Assembly: GCF_004212635.1 (NCBI RefSeq)
Contig: NZ_PSRT01000037.1
Location: forward strand, 1-63,751
Length of the DNA: 63,751 nt
Direction: 5' to 3'
From: Bradyrhizobium genosp. SA-3
GTDB lineage: Bacteria; Pseudomonadota; Alphaproteobacteria; Rhizobiales; Xanthobacteraceae
A model generated the notes under the pieces. The model made no database searches. It was not told where the DNA came from and saw only the letters and a list, made by a program, of their open reading frames with translations. Each line of letters begins with the position of its first letter. Within the stretch, counting starts at the first letter, position 1. Below, piece by piece: positions 1 to 8,357 of this stretch. The translations under genes were made by a program, and so were the position numbers.

Positions 1-3
1 ACG

Positions 4-1086
4 CTATCCATGGCGGCGCCCTCCGCCGGAACGGTCCGCGCTGCGGCGCTGACGGTTGCGCCAGCGCTGCCATAGGCCAATGACGCCGTCCGAGGACCAA
101 AATACGATGGCGAGGAAGCCGAGCCCGATCAGCAGGCGGAAGCGGTTGCCATCGAGTCCAAGCCGGACCAGGAAGTCGAGTGCGAAGGTGCGCAGCAGCA
201 CGAAGATCAGCGCGCCGATGAAAGGCCCGATCGGGCGCGTGATGCCGCCGACGACGGCGATGATCAGCACGTCGATGCAGGCCCCGACGCTGACCGAGCC
301 CGGCGAAATCTGGCGGTAGTTCCAGACTTGGAGCACGCCGGCCAGCGCGGCTACGAAGGAGGCGAACGCGTAGGCGGCGACGCGGTGCGCATTGACGTTG
401 AAGCCGAGTGCAGCCATCCGTCGCGGATTGTCACGCACGCCCTGAAGGGCAAGGCCGAAAGGAGCGCGGGAGAGATATTCGACTGCGAAATAGCAGAGCG
501 CGGCGACCGCGAGCACGACGTAATAGAAAGGAATGTCGGCGCGCCAGTTCACGCCCCAGAAGTGCGGGGTGGCCACGGTGTTGATGCCGGTATGGCCGTT
601 GAAGATCGCCCAGTTCTGGTTGGTGAAATAGTAGAACGCCGCGCCGATCGCGAGCGTGATCATGATGGTGTAGATGCCCTCGGTGCGGACCGCGAGCGCG
701 CCGCCGAGCGTGCCGAAGGCGGTCGCCAGCGCCAGCGCCATCGGGACCGCGAGCCACCACGGCCAGCCCAGGCTGATATTGGCATTGCCGCTGACGCCGA
801 ACACGGCGACCATGTAGGCCGCGAAGCCTGCGATGGTGAGCTGCATCAGGCTGACCATGCCGCCATAGCCGGCGAGGAACATCAGGCTCAGCGCCATGGT
901 GCCGAGGATCAAGGTGGAGGCGAAGATCTCGATCAGGAAGAAGCCGTTGGCGATCAGCGGCATGATCAGGAGAATGGCCGCGACGATCCAGGCCGCGGGA
1001 TTGTTGACCTCCGGCCATGGCCGCGACGGGCGCTGCGCCATCGTGGCGGGGCGTACGGCAACGCGGGCATCGTGGGCGAGCGACAT
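4..1086 (-). CDS. LivM-type permease of a branched-chain amino acid (HAAT) ABC transporter
   Basis: This 360-residue, very hydrophobic protein has a cytoplasmic N terminus of about 30 residues and then eight or more membrane segments. The LivM-family glycine-rich stretch GYGGMVSLMQ is near residue 73, and the cytoplasmic coupling loop (DNPRRMAALGFN) is near 218. By family it is one half of an inner-membrane channel importing amino acids, amides or aromatic acids delivered by a periplasmic binding protein. It starts one base after the stop of the LivH gene, so the two are one transcript. The stop codon is complete at the left edge. No ATP-binding genes are present on this side, so livG and livF are expected just outside the window. 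The substrate is unknown. Confidence 0.93.
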   Translation of the reverse strand: MSLAHDARVAVRPATMAQRPSRPWPEVNNPAAWIVAAILLIMPLIANGFFLIEIFASTLILGTMALSLMFLAGYGGMVSLMQLTIAGFAAYMVAVFGVSGNANISLGWPWWLAVPMALALATAFGTLGGALAVRTEGIYTIMITLAIGAAFYYFTNQNWAIFNGHTGINTVATPHFWGVNWRADIPFYYVVLAVAALCYFAVEYLSRAPFGLALQGVRDNPRRMAALGFNVNAHRVAAYAFASFVAALAGVLQVWNYRQISPGSVSVGACIDVLIIAVVGGITRPIGPFIGALIFVLLRTFALDFLVRLGLDGNRFRLLIGLGFLAIVFWSSDGVIGLWQRWRNRQRRSADRSGGGRRHG

Positions 1087-1087
1087 C

Positions 1088-2098
1088 TCAGCGCCTCGCC
1101 AATAGGCCTTGCGGCCGGATGGCCAGCACCAGCACCATGATCAGGAAGGTCACGACGATGGCGTAGGTCGGGATGTAGACCGAGCCGAGCTGTTCGGCGA
1201 GGCCGATGATCAGTGCGCCGAGCGCGGCGCCGGGGATCGAACCCATGCCGCCGACGATCACGACGACGAGGGAAGCCAGCAGAAAGCGGATGTCCTCGCC
1301 GGGCGACAATGACTGGAAGGTGCCGCCGACCACGCCGGCAATGCCGGCAAGACCCGCGCCGAAGGCGAACACCAGCACGAAGACGAGCTGGATGCGCACG
1401 CCGGTCGCGGCCAGGATATCGCGATCATCGACGCCGGCGCGGATGATCATGCCGATCCGGGTGCGGTTGAGCGCGAGCCACATCGCCACGCCGATGATCA
1501 CGGAAGCGGCGAAGATCACGAGCCGCACCAGCGGATATCTGAGATAGACCGGCTCGCCCGAGGATTTGATCGCGGTGATCAGCGGCAGCTCCACCGGGCC
1601 GATCAGCCAATTCGGCGTCTGGATCTGATAGAAGTCGCCGCCGCAGGCCCATAGCATCAGATCGGCAAATACGATCGAAAGTCCGATCGTCACCATGGTC
1701 TGCCTGAGATCCTGTCCCTCCATCCGGCGGAACACGATCAGCTGGAGCAGGACGCCGACCAGGGCAGCCAGGATGAAGGCGACGATGAAGCTGAGGATCC
1801 AGGAGCCGGTGGAGGCGCTGATGGCGTAGCCGACATAGCCACCGAACAGATAGAGCGAGCCGTGCGCGAGGTTGACGTTGCGCATCAGGCCGAAGATCAG
1901 CGTGAAGCCGCTGGCGACGAGGAAGTAGAGCCCTCCGAGCGTGATGCCGTTGAAGACGGCGTTGAGGAAGACACGCTTGCGGCCGATGGCCTCTTCGAGG
2001 CCCGGCGGCCAGACCGCGAAGATCAGCCAGAGTCCGACGGCAATGGCAATGATTGCGATCAGCGCCCAGGCGGGATGGCGTTCGACAAAGCGGCTCAT
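1088..2098 (-). CDS. LivH-type permease of a branched-chain amino acid (HAAT) ABC transporter
   Basis: This 336-residue membrane protein of the LivH family has about eight membrane helices, with the family signature NAVFNGITLGGLYFLVASG near residue 45. It pairs with the LivM protein 1 bp downstream. The open frame extends 19 codons further upstream, but the ATG at 2098 fits the usual LivH N terminus and follows a weak purine-rich GGGGCGAGA. The gene lies behind about 500 bp of palindromic repeats that separate it from the AraC gene, so it may have its own promoter. The binding protein at 3565-4815 is on the same strand and is the likely partner. The transported compound cannot be read from sequence. 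Confidence 0.93.
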   Translation of the reverse strand: MSRFVERHPAWALIAIIAIAVGLWLIFAVWPPGLEEAIGRKRVFLNAVFNGITLGGLYFLVASGFTLIFGLMRNVNLAHGSLYLFGGYVGYAISASTGSWILSFIVAFILAALVGVLLQLIVFRRMEGQDLRQTMVTIGLSIVFADLMLWACGGDFYQIQTPNWLIGPVELPLITAIKSSGEPVYLRYPLVRLVIFAASVIIGVAMWLALNRTRIGMIIRAGVDDRDILAATGVRIQLVFVLVFAFGAGLAGIAGVVGGTFQSLSPGEDIRFLLASLVVVIVGGMGSIPGAALGALIIGLAEQLGSVYIPTYAIVVTFLIMVLVLAIRPQGLLARR

Positions 2099-2159
2099 GG
2101 TCTCGCCCCGTTTGCCAGGGCAATCGCATATGATCTCTTGGAGCGGCCTGAGCAAGCGC

Positions 2160-2328
2160 CTCGTCCTTCGAGACGACCGCGGAGCCTGTCATCGGGCCGC
2201 GCTTTGCGCGGACCCGGTGGCGGTCTCCTCAGGATGAGGCTAATTGGCATCGGGCCCGTTGAAACTGCTGCCGCACACTCCGCCCTCATCCTGAGGAGCC
2301 CGCCAAAGCGGGCGTCTCGAAGGATGGG
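2160..2328. repeat. Inverted palindromic intergenic repeat (Bradyrhizobium type, copy pair A)
   Basis: Two copies of a short element face each other. The left arm carries CTCGTCCTTCGAGACG (2160-2175) and CTCCTCAGGATGAGG (2225-2239). The right arm carries CCTCATCCTGAGGAG (2284-2298) and CGTCTCGAAGGATGGG (2313-2328), which is the reverse order and complement. Each unit also holds a smaller internal palindrome (CCCGCCAAAGCGGG near 2298-2312). From memory, such units are scattered in Bradyrhizobium intergenic DNA. They could fold in the livH leader RNA, but no function is shown here. Confidence 0.75.
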
Positions 2329-2363
2329 CCGCAGGGAATCCGCTTTCATATGCGATTGCCCTG

Positions 2364-2466
2364 CCCCGCTTGCGGGGAGAGGTCGCGCCCAACGGGTCGC
2401 GCCAAAGGCGCGCCCGATGACAGGCTCCGGCGCGGGCGCACTCCAACCCTCTCCCCGCAAGCGGGG
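2364..2466. repeat. 19-bp perfect inverted repeat of a dispersed GC-rich palindrome (pair B)
   Basis: CCCCGCTTGCGGGGAGAGG at 2364-2382 is repeated exactly inverted at 2448-2466, separated by 65 bp of GC-rich sequence. Each arm is itself a small hairpin (CCCCGCTTGCGGGG). This is a second dispersed repeat type immediately after pair A. Together they fill the space between the AraC gene and livH, which otherwise holds no supported gene. Confidence 0.8.
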
Positions 2467-2617
2467 CGAGGCGGCGTGCAAGCCGTTGTCGGCTGCGTAC
2501 CTCGCCATGGGCGAACGTCCTCCCTGAACTCGCAATCCTCTAGCGGGATCGCGTTGCCCACATTCTAGCCGGGCTGCGAGGAGGACGTTTGATCGTGAGT
2601 ATCTTTTCGCGCAGCGA

Positions 2618-3445
2618 TCAGGCGCGCAAAACCTTGGCCGCGCGACGATAATCGGTCGGGGCCATCCCGACATTGGCGGCGAAGAAACGGGTGAAGCCGC
2701 TTTGCGAGGAGAAGCCGAGATCGAAGCCGATATCGGCGATCGGCGCCTCGCTCGCCACCAGCGCTTCGAGCGCCTGTTCCATGATCAGCGTGTTGAGATA
2801 GAGGTTCGGCGTGACGCCGGTCTGGACCCGGAACAGCCGGTAGAAATGCGGTCGAGACAGCCCGGATTCCCGCGCGATCGTATCGAGCTCCATCTCGGCC
2901 CCGGGGCTCTCCGACATCAGCCTGATGCATTTGCGCACACGGAAGTCGGTCACGGCACCATTGGCGCGCGCATCGCGCGCGATCTCGGCCTGCTGCCAGC
3001 TTTCGTCGTAGCAGATGTCGATCAGCCGGCGCAGCTCGGAATCGAGGCTGGAAAGCGATGGTGCGCCGCACACGAGCGCGGCGGTCCGCCTGATGTGCTT
3101 GTCGAGTGCAGGCGTGCGCTTGAATTGGGTGCGGCCGAAACGCAGCCGATCGGAGCCGGATGCATCAGGCGCAAACCATTCGGCATTGACGTAAAGCACG
3201 AAGAAGATCGCGCCGCCGTCGAGATCGGCCGGCAGGAAGTTATGCGGCTCCCACGGATTGACGGCGACGACGGAGGATTCGGTGAGATCGTAATGCCCGT
3301 TGGAGACATCGATGCATGCCGGCATGCCGCCGACATGGAAGATCAGATGACCTTCACGATGGGCGTGAATATTGAAAGGGCGGTTCAACTGATAAACCGT
3401 CGCCCGGCCGAAGCGGCCGTGGAAGACGGCGAGCGCACGGCTCAT
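2618..3445 (-). CDS. AraC-family transcriptional regulator with N-terminal cupin domain
   Basis: The product has 275 residues. An N-terminal AraC-type cupin/arm domain (about 15-150, with HREGHLIFHVGG and WEPHNFLP metal- or ligand-pocket-like histidines) is followed by two C-terminal helix-turn-helix motifs (about 175-270, ending in the typical GFSSQSGFTRFFAANVGMAP). Family members sense a small molecule and activate nearby catabolic or transport genes. It sits between the binding-protein gene (start 4815) and the livHM permeases on the same strand, so it probably controls this transporter. The ligand is unknown. No catabolic enzyme lies next to it in the window. Confidence 0.9.
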   Translation of the reverse strand: MSRALAVFHGRFGRATVYQLNRPFNIHAHREGHLIFHVGGMPACIDVSNGHYDLTESSVVAVNPWEPHNFLPADLDGGAIFFVLYVNAEWFAPDASGSDRLRFGRTQFKRTPALDKHIRRTAALVCGAPSLSSLDSELRRLIDICYDESWQQAEIARDARANGAVTDFRVRKCIRLMSESPGAEMELDTIARESGLSRPHFYRLFRVQTGVTPNLYLNTLIMEQALEALVASEAPIADIGFDLGFSSQSGFTRFFAANVGMAPTDYRRAAKVLRA

Positions 3446-3564
3446 GCCTTCCCCTCCGTAATGTTCTTGTCTTTTCGGCCAGCGTTCAACAACGCCGACG
3501 AGATTGCAAGAGCGGAGAGCGACCGCGTCAGCAAGTCGCTCTCCGCCTGCGCAGGCGTGATGCG

Positions 3565-4815
3565 TCAGTATTTCTTACATTCCGGTACTGTGCGGCCTGG
3601 CAACCCGATCTTGGAGAACACGGCCGGATCATAGCCGAGCGTCTGGTTCACGTTCGGGATCACCTTCACGACCTTGCTGAACATCGCGCCTTTGCCGTCA
3701 TCGACGACTTCGGTGACGAAGTTGGTGCCGATCGCCTGGCGGTTGGAGTCGAGCTTGATCTTGCCGTTCGGCGCATCGAGTTCGATCTTCGCCAGTGCTT
3801 CCTTGAATTTTGCCTGGTTGTTGGAGAGGTCGCCATTGACCTGACGCAGCGCGAGGATCAGCGCCATGGTTGAATCATAGTAGTTGGTCGCGAGCAGCGA
3901 CGGGCTCGGGAAGCGCTTGTTGGGCGGGAAGGCGTCCTGATAGGCCTTGACGAACTTCTGCCAGCCTGGATCCTCCCAGGTGTCGGCCTGACCGCTCGCT
4001 GCGATGGTGCCGATCAGCGCGTTCTTGGCGTTGCCCTTCGACGACAGGATGGTCTGGTCGATCATGATGGAACCGCCCATCAGATGCGCCTTGCCGCCGG
4101 CTTGCTGATACTGGTTGAGGAAGTTGACGGCATCCGCGCCGCCGAGTCCGAGATAGATAGCGTCGACGTCGTCGGGCAGGGCGGCGATGACGGAGGCGAA
4201 ATCCTTCGTTCCGAGCGGCACCCATTGCCGGTTGGTCACCTGTCCGCCCATGCCGCAGAACTCGAGCACCAGCCCGAACACCTGGGTGTAGATAAAGGAG
4301 TAGTCCTCGCCGACGGTTGCGATCTTGCGATATTTCTTTTCCTCATAGGCGTATTTGCCGAGGCCGACCTGCCACTGCGCGCCGTCCATGTTGTAGCGGA
4401 AGAAGTTCGGGGCCGGATCGACGTAAGTCGTTTCCTGGGCGCCGGAGGCCGCATTGATGAAGGTCAGCTCGGGATGGGTTTTCGCAAAATTCTTCACCGC
4501 GATGCCTTCGTCGCCGGAGAGCGGCGAAAGCAGGATCTGCACCTTGTCCTGTTCGATCAGCTTGCGCACTGCGCGCACGGCGGAGTCGGGCGTTGCGTCG
4601 GTCGAGGCGACGATGAACTCGAGTTCCTTGTCGCCGACCTTCTTGCCGAGCACGTTGAGGGCGGTCTGATGGCCGCGCATGCCGTCCTCGCCGAGCACCG
4701 TGTAGGTGCCTTCGAGCGTTGCGGTCACCCCCACCTTGATCTTTTCCTGAGCGATCGCGGCGCCTGAAAGAAACAGGCTGCTCAGCACCAGCAGCCCCAC
4801 ACTGCATTTCGACAT
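3565..4815 (-). CDS. Periplasmic substrate-binding protein of an HAAT-type ABC transporter
   Basis: The product has 416 residues, starting with a clear Sec signal peptide (MSKCSVGLLVLSSLFLSGA, cleavage after AIA near 24), then KIKVGVTATLEGTYTVLGED, the standard opening of a type I periplasmic fold (LivK/AmiC-like). The ATG at 4815 was chosen over an upstream in-frame ATG because it has a strong ribosome site (GGGAGGAGC, 5 bp away) and gives the signal peptide. The protein carries ligand to LivH/LivM encoded downstream. It is longer than typical LivK (about 370) and resembles the branch used for amides, urea or aromatic acids. The ligand cannot be assigned. Confidence 0.92.
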   Translation of the reverse strand: MSKCSVGLLVLSSLFLSGAAIAQEKIKVGVTATLEGTYTVLGEDGMRGHQTALNVLGKKVGDKELEFIVASTDATPDSAVRAVRKLIEQDKVQILLSPLSGDEGIAVKNFAKTHPELTFINAASGAQETTYVDPAPNFFRYNMDGAQWQVGLGKYAYEEKKYRKIATVGEDYSFIYTQVFGLVLEFCGMGGQVTNRQWVPLGTKDFASVIAALPDDVDAIYLGLGGADAVNFLNQYQQAGGKAHLMGGSIMIDQTILSSKGNAKNALIGTIAASGQADTWEDPGWQKFVKAYQDAFPPNKRFPSPSLLATNYYDSTMALILALRQVNGDLSNNQAKFKEALAKIELDAPNGKIKLDSNRQAIGTNFVTEVVDDGKGAMFSKVVKVIPNVNQTLGYDPAVFSKIGLPGRTVPECKKY

Positions 4816-5019
4816 TGTGCTCCTCCCTGTGTCGTCGATTTGTCGCCACGCCGGACCGGCGCTGCGCCCGCAGCTCGAAGGGCTCGCGGATTTGACGGGA
4901 AGGCTAGCCGAAGTCGCATGCGGTGCATGCGCGGACGCCTCGTTCGGCTTGACGGGCAGTCTCATTTTGGATGTTGCGGCGCAAATGGTTTCGCGGTGCA
5001 ACAGGTCGCGGGAGCGGGG

Positions 5020-5754
5020 TCATCCCGCGAGGAATCCTCCGTCCACCGCGACCACGGTGCCGGTCGCATATTGCGAAGCCGGCATGCACAGGAAGGCGAC
5101 GGCCCCGGCGACGTCCTCCGGCTGTCCCCAGCGCTTGAACGCGGTTCGGTCGGCGATGCGCTGATAATGGGCACGGTCGGTGCGGCCGGCGGCATTGATA
5201 GCCGTTTCGATATAGCCGGGCGCCACCGCATTGACGCGGATGCCTTCGTCGGCCCACTTCAAAGCCAGCGCCTTGGTCAGCATCACGACGCCGCCTTTGC
5301 TGGCGCAATAGGCGGGAATCCGTGGCAGCGCCAACGTCGCATTCATCGAGGCGATGTTGACGATCGAGCCATTCGTCTCCGCGAGCCGCGGGTGGAACGC
5401 CATGCAGGTTCGGAACGTGCCGGTGAGATTGACGTCGAGCACCTTCATGAAAGTCTCGATCTCGAATTCCTTGTCGCGCGCGAGAATGCCGGCGCAGTTG
5501 ACCAGCGCGTCGACGCGCGTGTGCTGCCGCGCGAAGGATGTGACGGCGGCATCATCGGTGACATCCAGCGTCGCGAGCGTGAGCCCGGTGCGTGGCTTGA
5601 GCAGGGTGCGGGCAAGATCGACCTCGTTCGCGCCGGTTGCGGTCACCGACGCGCCGAGGTCGCAAAACTGGTTGCTGATCGCCGCGCCAATGTCGCCGGC
5701 GCCGCCGATCACGACGGCATGAAAGCCGGTTGCGAGGGAGAAATTCGAATTCAT
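5020..5754 (-). CDS. Short-chain dehydrogenase/reductase (sugar-locus SDR)
   Basis: This is a 244-residue classical SDR. The NAD(P) glycine motif is VIGGAGDIG (residues 15-23), followed by NCAGI, a catalytic Ser in NIASMN, and the active-site YCASK. It lies 10 bp downstream of the LacI gene stop and is probably co-transcribed with it. It faces away from the sugar transporter operon but shares its regulator, so it probably oxidises or reduces an intermediate of the same sugar or sugar-acid pathway (for example a 2-keto-3-deoxy acid or a polyol). The DVTD at about position 64 after the second strand does not firmly decide NAD versus NADP. Confidence 0.9.
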   Translation of the reverse strand: MNSNFSLATGFHAVVIGGAGDIGAAISNQFCDLGASVTATGANEVDLARTLLKPRTGLTLATLDVTDDAAVTSFARQHTRVDALVNCAGILARDKEFEIETFMKVLDVNLTGTFRTCMAFHPRLAETNGSIVNIASMNATLALPRIPAYCASKGGVVMLTKALALKWADEGIRVNAVAPGYIETAINAAGRTDRAHYQRIADRTAFKRWGQPEDVAGAVAFLCMPASQYATGTVVAVDGGFLAG

Positions 5755-5764
5755 CCGTAGGATC

Positions 5765-6805
5765 TCACTTCAGGGATTTCGGAGGCGGAGCCGTCGATTC
5801 GCGGACCACCAGCGAGAAGTCGATCTCGCGATGCATGATGGTCTGCTCGCCGGCGAGGCTGCGCACCAGATATTCTCCGGCCCGCTGCCAGGTTTCTCCG
5901 GTCGGAACGTGGATCGTGGTCAGGCTCGGCCGCAAATGGCGACTCCAGTCGAGATCGTCGAAGCCGACCACCGACAGATCGCGCGGCACGGCGAACCCGT
6001 CGCGCTCCGCCTCGAGCAACACGCCATAAGCGATGACGTCGTTGCCGCACACCACGGCCGTCGGACGGTCTTTGAGGTTGAGGAGATAGCGCGCCGCCTC
6101 GCGTGCGTCGTCCAGCGTATAGGGCACCTCGACATGCCATTGCGGCGGCAGCTCGAGCCCGTTCTCGGCCAGCGCACGGCGAAAGCCGGCGACGCGGGCG
6201 CTGGCGCGGTCGTTGTTGCGCTGGAGTGCCGAGACGATCCCGATGCGGCGATGGCCGAGCTCGATGACGTGAGCGGCGGCGCGATGGGCGGCTGCCTCGT
6301 TGTCAGTGCCGACGCAAGGGTAGGGTCGGTCGGGCTGGTAGATGCCGACATTGATGAACGGCACCGCGTTGTCGGCCAGCAGTTTGCGCAATCCATCGTG
6401 ATGACAATCGCCGCGCAGCACGAGGCCGTCGACACCGCGGCTGATCAGGTTGCGCGCCTGCTGCAATTCGACATCGAGATCATATCCGCTCGTGGTGAGA
6501 AACAGCATGTATCCGACCGAGGAGAGATACTGCTGAAGCGAGGCGATGCCGCGCGCGAACATCGTGTTGTCGATGGTCGGCACGATCGCGCCGAGGGTGC
6601 GCGAGCGCCGCGACGACAGGATGCGCGCCGGCGCATGCGGGATGTAGCCGAGCGCGTCGATGGCCTGTTCGATCCGCGCGCGCAGGGAGGGGCTCACCGC
6701 ATCGGGATTGTTGAGAGCGCGCGAGACCGATGCCGTCGACACGCCGGCGCGCGCCGCCACGGCGCGGATGCCCTGTTTCACGGACTTGGCGTTGGTCAGT
6801 TTCAT
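5765..6805 (-). CDS. LacI-family transcriptional repressor
   Basis: The product has 346 residues. The N-terminal LacI helix-turn-helix is [18 protein letters not shown] (about 16-33), followed by the hinge and a periplasmic-binding-protein-like sugar domain. The start is the ATG at 6805 (MKLTNAK); the longer open frame upstream would run through the palindrome and lacks a plausible leader. A 14-bp perfect palindrome, ATGTAACGTTACAT, lies at 6808-6821 directly before the start, which suggests autoregulation. The gene is divergent from the binding-protein gene at 6997, whose promoter carries two more LacI-type palindromes. It is therefore the likely repressor of the whole 5-15 kb sugar locus, induced by a sugar or sugar phosphate. 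Confidence 0.95.
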   Translation of the reverse strand: MKLTNAKSVKQGIRAVAARAGVSTASVSRALNNPDAVSPSLRARIEQAIDALGYIPHAPARILSSRRSRTLGAIVPTIDNTMFARGIASLQQYLSSVGYMLFLTTSGYDLDVELQQARNLISRGVDGLVLRGDCHHDGLRKLLADNAVPFINVGIYQPDRPYPCVGTDNEAAAHRAAAHVIELGHRRIGIVSALQRNNDRASARVAGFRRALAENGLELPPQWHVEVPYTLDDAREAARYLLNLKDRPTAVVCGNDVIAYGVLLEAERDGFAVPRDLSVVGFDDLDWSRHLRPSLTTIHVPTGETWQRAGEYLVRSLAGEQTIMHREIDFSLVVRESTAPPPKSLK

Positions 6806-6807
6806 GA

Positions 6808-6821
6808 ATGTAACGTTACAT
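6808..6821. promoter_or_regulatory. LacI-type operator (perfect palindrome)
   Basis: ATGTAACGTTACAT is a perfect 14-bp palindrome with the central CG typical of LacI-family sites. It lies 3 bp upstream of the lacI start codon on the minus strand, where bound repressor would block its own transcription or early elongation. Confidence 0.75.
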
Positions 6822-6891
6822 CCTGCGTGGCGGACCGTGAAGTGGCGGCAATGAGGTAAATCTGCCGCAGATTGTGACGCCTGTCCACCGC

Positions 6892-6919
6892 TTGACACCA
6901 CGGATGTGCGGTCTAGATT
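6892..6919 (+). promoter_or_regulatory. Sigma-70 type promoter of the sugar transport/catabolism operon
   Basis: A consensus -35 TTGACA (6892-6897) is followed, after 16 bp, by TAGATT (6914-6919) as a -10. It points toward the binding-protein gene at 6997, leaving an 80-base leader. LacI-type palindromes overlap and follow the start point, giving a simple repressor arrangement. Confidence 0.65.
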
Positions 6920-6953
6920 GTAACCGTTTTCAAGTGGTGTTAAACGCGTTCAA
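6918..6953. promoter_or_regulatory. Two imperfect LacI-type operators downstream of the -10 box
   Basis: TTGTAACCGTTTTCAA (6918-6933) and TTAAACGCGTTCAA (6940-6953; 6 of 7 half-site bases match) both have a central CG and resemble the perfect site at 6808-6821. Their centres are about 21 bp apart, or two helical turns, on the same DNA face, as expected for cooperative repressor binding at the transcription start. Confidence 0.6.
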
Positions 6954-6996
6954 AATGGTCCGCCAGCTTAAGGCGGCCAGCCGGGAGGAGAGTTCG

Positions 6997-8298
6997 ATGA
7001 AGGCCAGGATGCTCGCGACCCATGTCGCGTTGCCCATTCTCGCGATTGCGGCGGCCAGTGCGCAGGCGCATGCCGCCGATTTCGATTGGATGAAGTTCAA
7101 GGGCAAGACCGTCACATTTCTCGCCAACAACAATCCGGTCGCGCAGGCACTGCTGACCTACAAGGCCGACTTCGAGAAGCTGACCGGCATGACCCTGAAG
7201 GTCGACGGCTATCAGGAGCAGCAGATGCGGCAGCGTCTGGTCACCGTCATGAATGCGAACAGCGACGAGGTCGATGTGTTCATGACGCTGCCCTCGCGCG
7301 AGGGCGAGCAGTTCGCCGCCGCCGGCTGGTACGGCGATCTCACCGCGATGGCCAAGAACGAGGTGGCCAAGGAATACGACCCGGCAGGGCTAAGCCAGGC
7401 GCTGCTGAAGGCCGCAACGTTCGGCGGCAAGCTAACCAGCATGCCGATGAACATCGAGGGGCCGATCTTCTATTACCGCACCGACATCTTCAAGAAGTGC
7501 GGCCTCGAGGCGCCCAAGACCATCAAGGAGGTCGAGGCTGCGGCCGCGAAGATCAAGACCTGCGACAGTGCGGTGACGCCGTTCGTCTCGCGCGGTCTCA
7601 AGCCTGCGGTCGCCTACACCTTCAGCAACATGCTGCACAATATCGGCGGCAGCTACATTGCTGGCGGCAAGTCGAACCTCTGCTCGGCCAAGGGCAAGGA
7701 GGCGCTCGACACCTATAGCCGGCTGCTGCGCGACTTCGGACCGCCCGGCGTCGTCAATTACAGCTTCCAGCAGATTTCGGCGCTCTACCGCGGCGGCCGC
7801 GCCGCGATGGCGTTCGAATCCTCGAATGAATTGCGCACGGTGATGGAAGGCGGGGCGCGGTTGAAGGACACCGGCCTGTTACCGTTCCCGGCCGGCGAGG
7901 CCGGCCAGGTGCCGACCACGATCGGCTGGGGTATGGCGGTGTCCTCGCACAGCAAGCAGCCGGAGGCGGCCTGGTACTTTGTGCAATGGGCGACCAGCCC
8001 CGAGGTGCAGAAGAAGATGGCGCTCCAGGGCATTGCCCCGCCGCGCCCGTCGGTCGCCAAGGATCCCGATTATCGCAAGTGGATCGACGAGGAGCCGGTG
8101 CGCAAGGAATGGCAGGCCGCGCTCGACGTGCTCGCCACCAAGGGCTCGTCCGAGGTCGGCTATCCCATCGTCGCCAATCCGGAATCGCGCGAGTTCATCG
8201 GCCAGGCGGTGCAGGATCTCATCCTGAAGCAGAAGCCGATCGATCAGGCCTGCGCGGATGCCGACAAGGCGTTGGATGCGCTGATCGCCCAGAAGTAA
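6997..8298 (+). CDS. Sugar ABC transporter substrate-binding protein (family 1, MalE/UgpB-like)
   Basis: The product has 433 residues. A signal peptide (MKARMLATHVALPILAIAAA, cleavage after AHA near 27) precedes a MalE-type two-lobe protein with GWGMAVSSHSK and YFVQWATSPEVQKK in the C-terminal lobe. The ATG at 6997 follows a strong ribosome site GGGAGGAG (6983-6990). The first gene of the operon, it delivers a carbohydrate to the two permeases that follow and to the ATPase at 11096. Regulation is through the LacI operators just upstream. The sugar is unknown; downstream enzymes suggest a polyol, ketose or sugar acid rather than a disaccharide, because no glycosidase is present. Confidence 0.94.
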   Translation: MKARMLATHVALPILAIAAASAQAHAADFDWMKFKGKTVTFLANNNPVAQALLTYKADFEKLTGMTLKVDGYQEQQMRQRLVTVMNANSDEVDVFMTLPSREGEQFAAAGWYGDLTAMAKNEVAKEYDPAGLSQALLKAATFGGKLTSMPMNIEGPIFYYRTDIFKKCGLEAPKTIKEVEAAAAKIKTCDSAVTPFVSRGLKPAVAYTFSNMLHNIGGSYIAGGKSNLCSAKGKEALDTYSRLLRDFGPPGVVNYSFQQISALYRGGRAAMAFESSNELRTVMEGGARLKDTGLLPFPAGEAGQVPTTIGWGMAVSSHSKQPEAAWYFVQWATSPEVQKKMALQGIAPPRPSVAKDPDYRKWIDEEPVRKEWQAALDVLATKGSSEVGYPIVANPESREFIGQAVQDLILKQKPIDQACADADKALDALIAQK

Positions 8299-8304
8299 CA
8301 CTCA

Positions 8305-8329
8305 GCCGGCTGGCTTGCTGCCCGCCGGC
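8305..8329 (+). other. Hairpin between binding-protein and permease genes
   Basis: GCCGGC at 8305-8310 pairs with GCCGGC at 8324-8329 in the 59-bp gap after the binding-protein stop. There is no U-tract. Such intercistronic hairpins often stabilise the upstream message, so that binding protein is made in excess over membrane subunits. The stem is only 6 bp with a 13-base loop, so this is tentative. Confidence 0.35.
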
Positions 8330-8357
8330 GCCTCCTCATTCTCAAGGAAACGCACGC

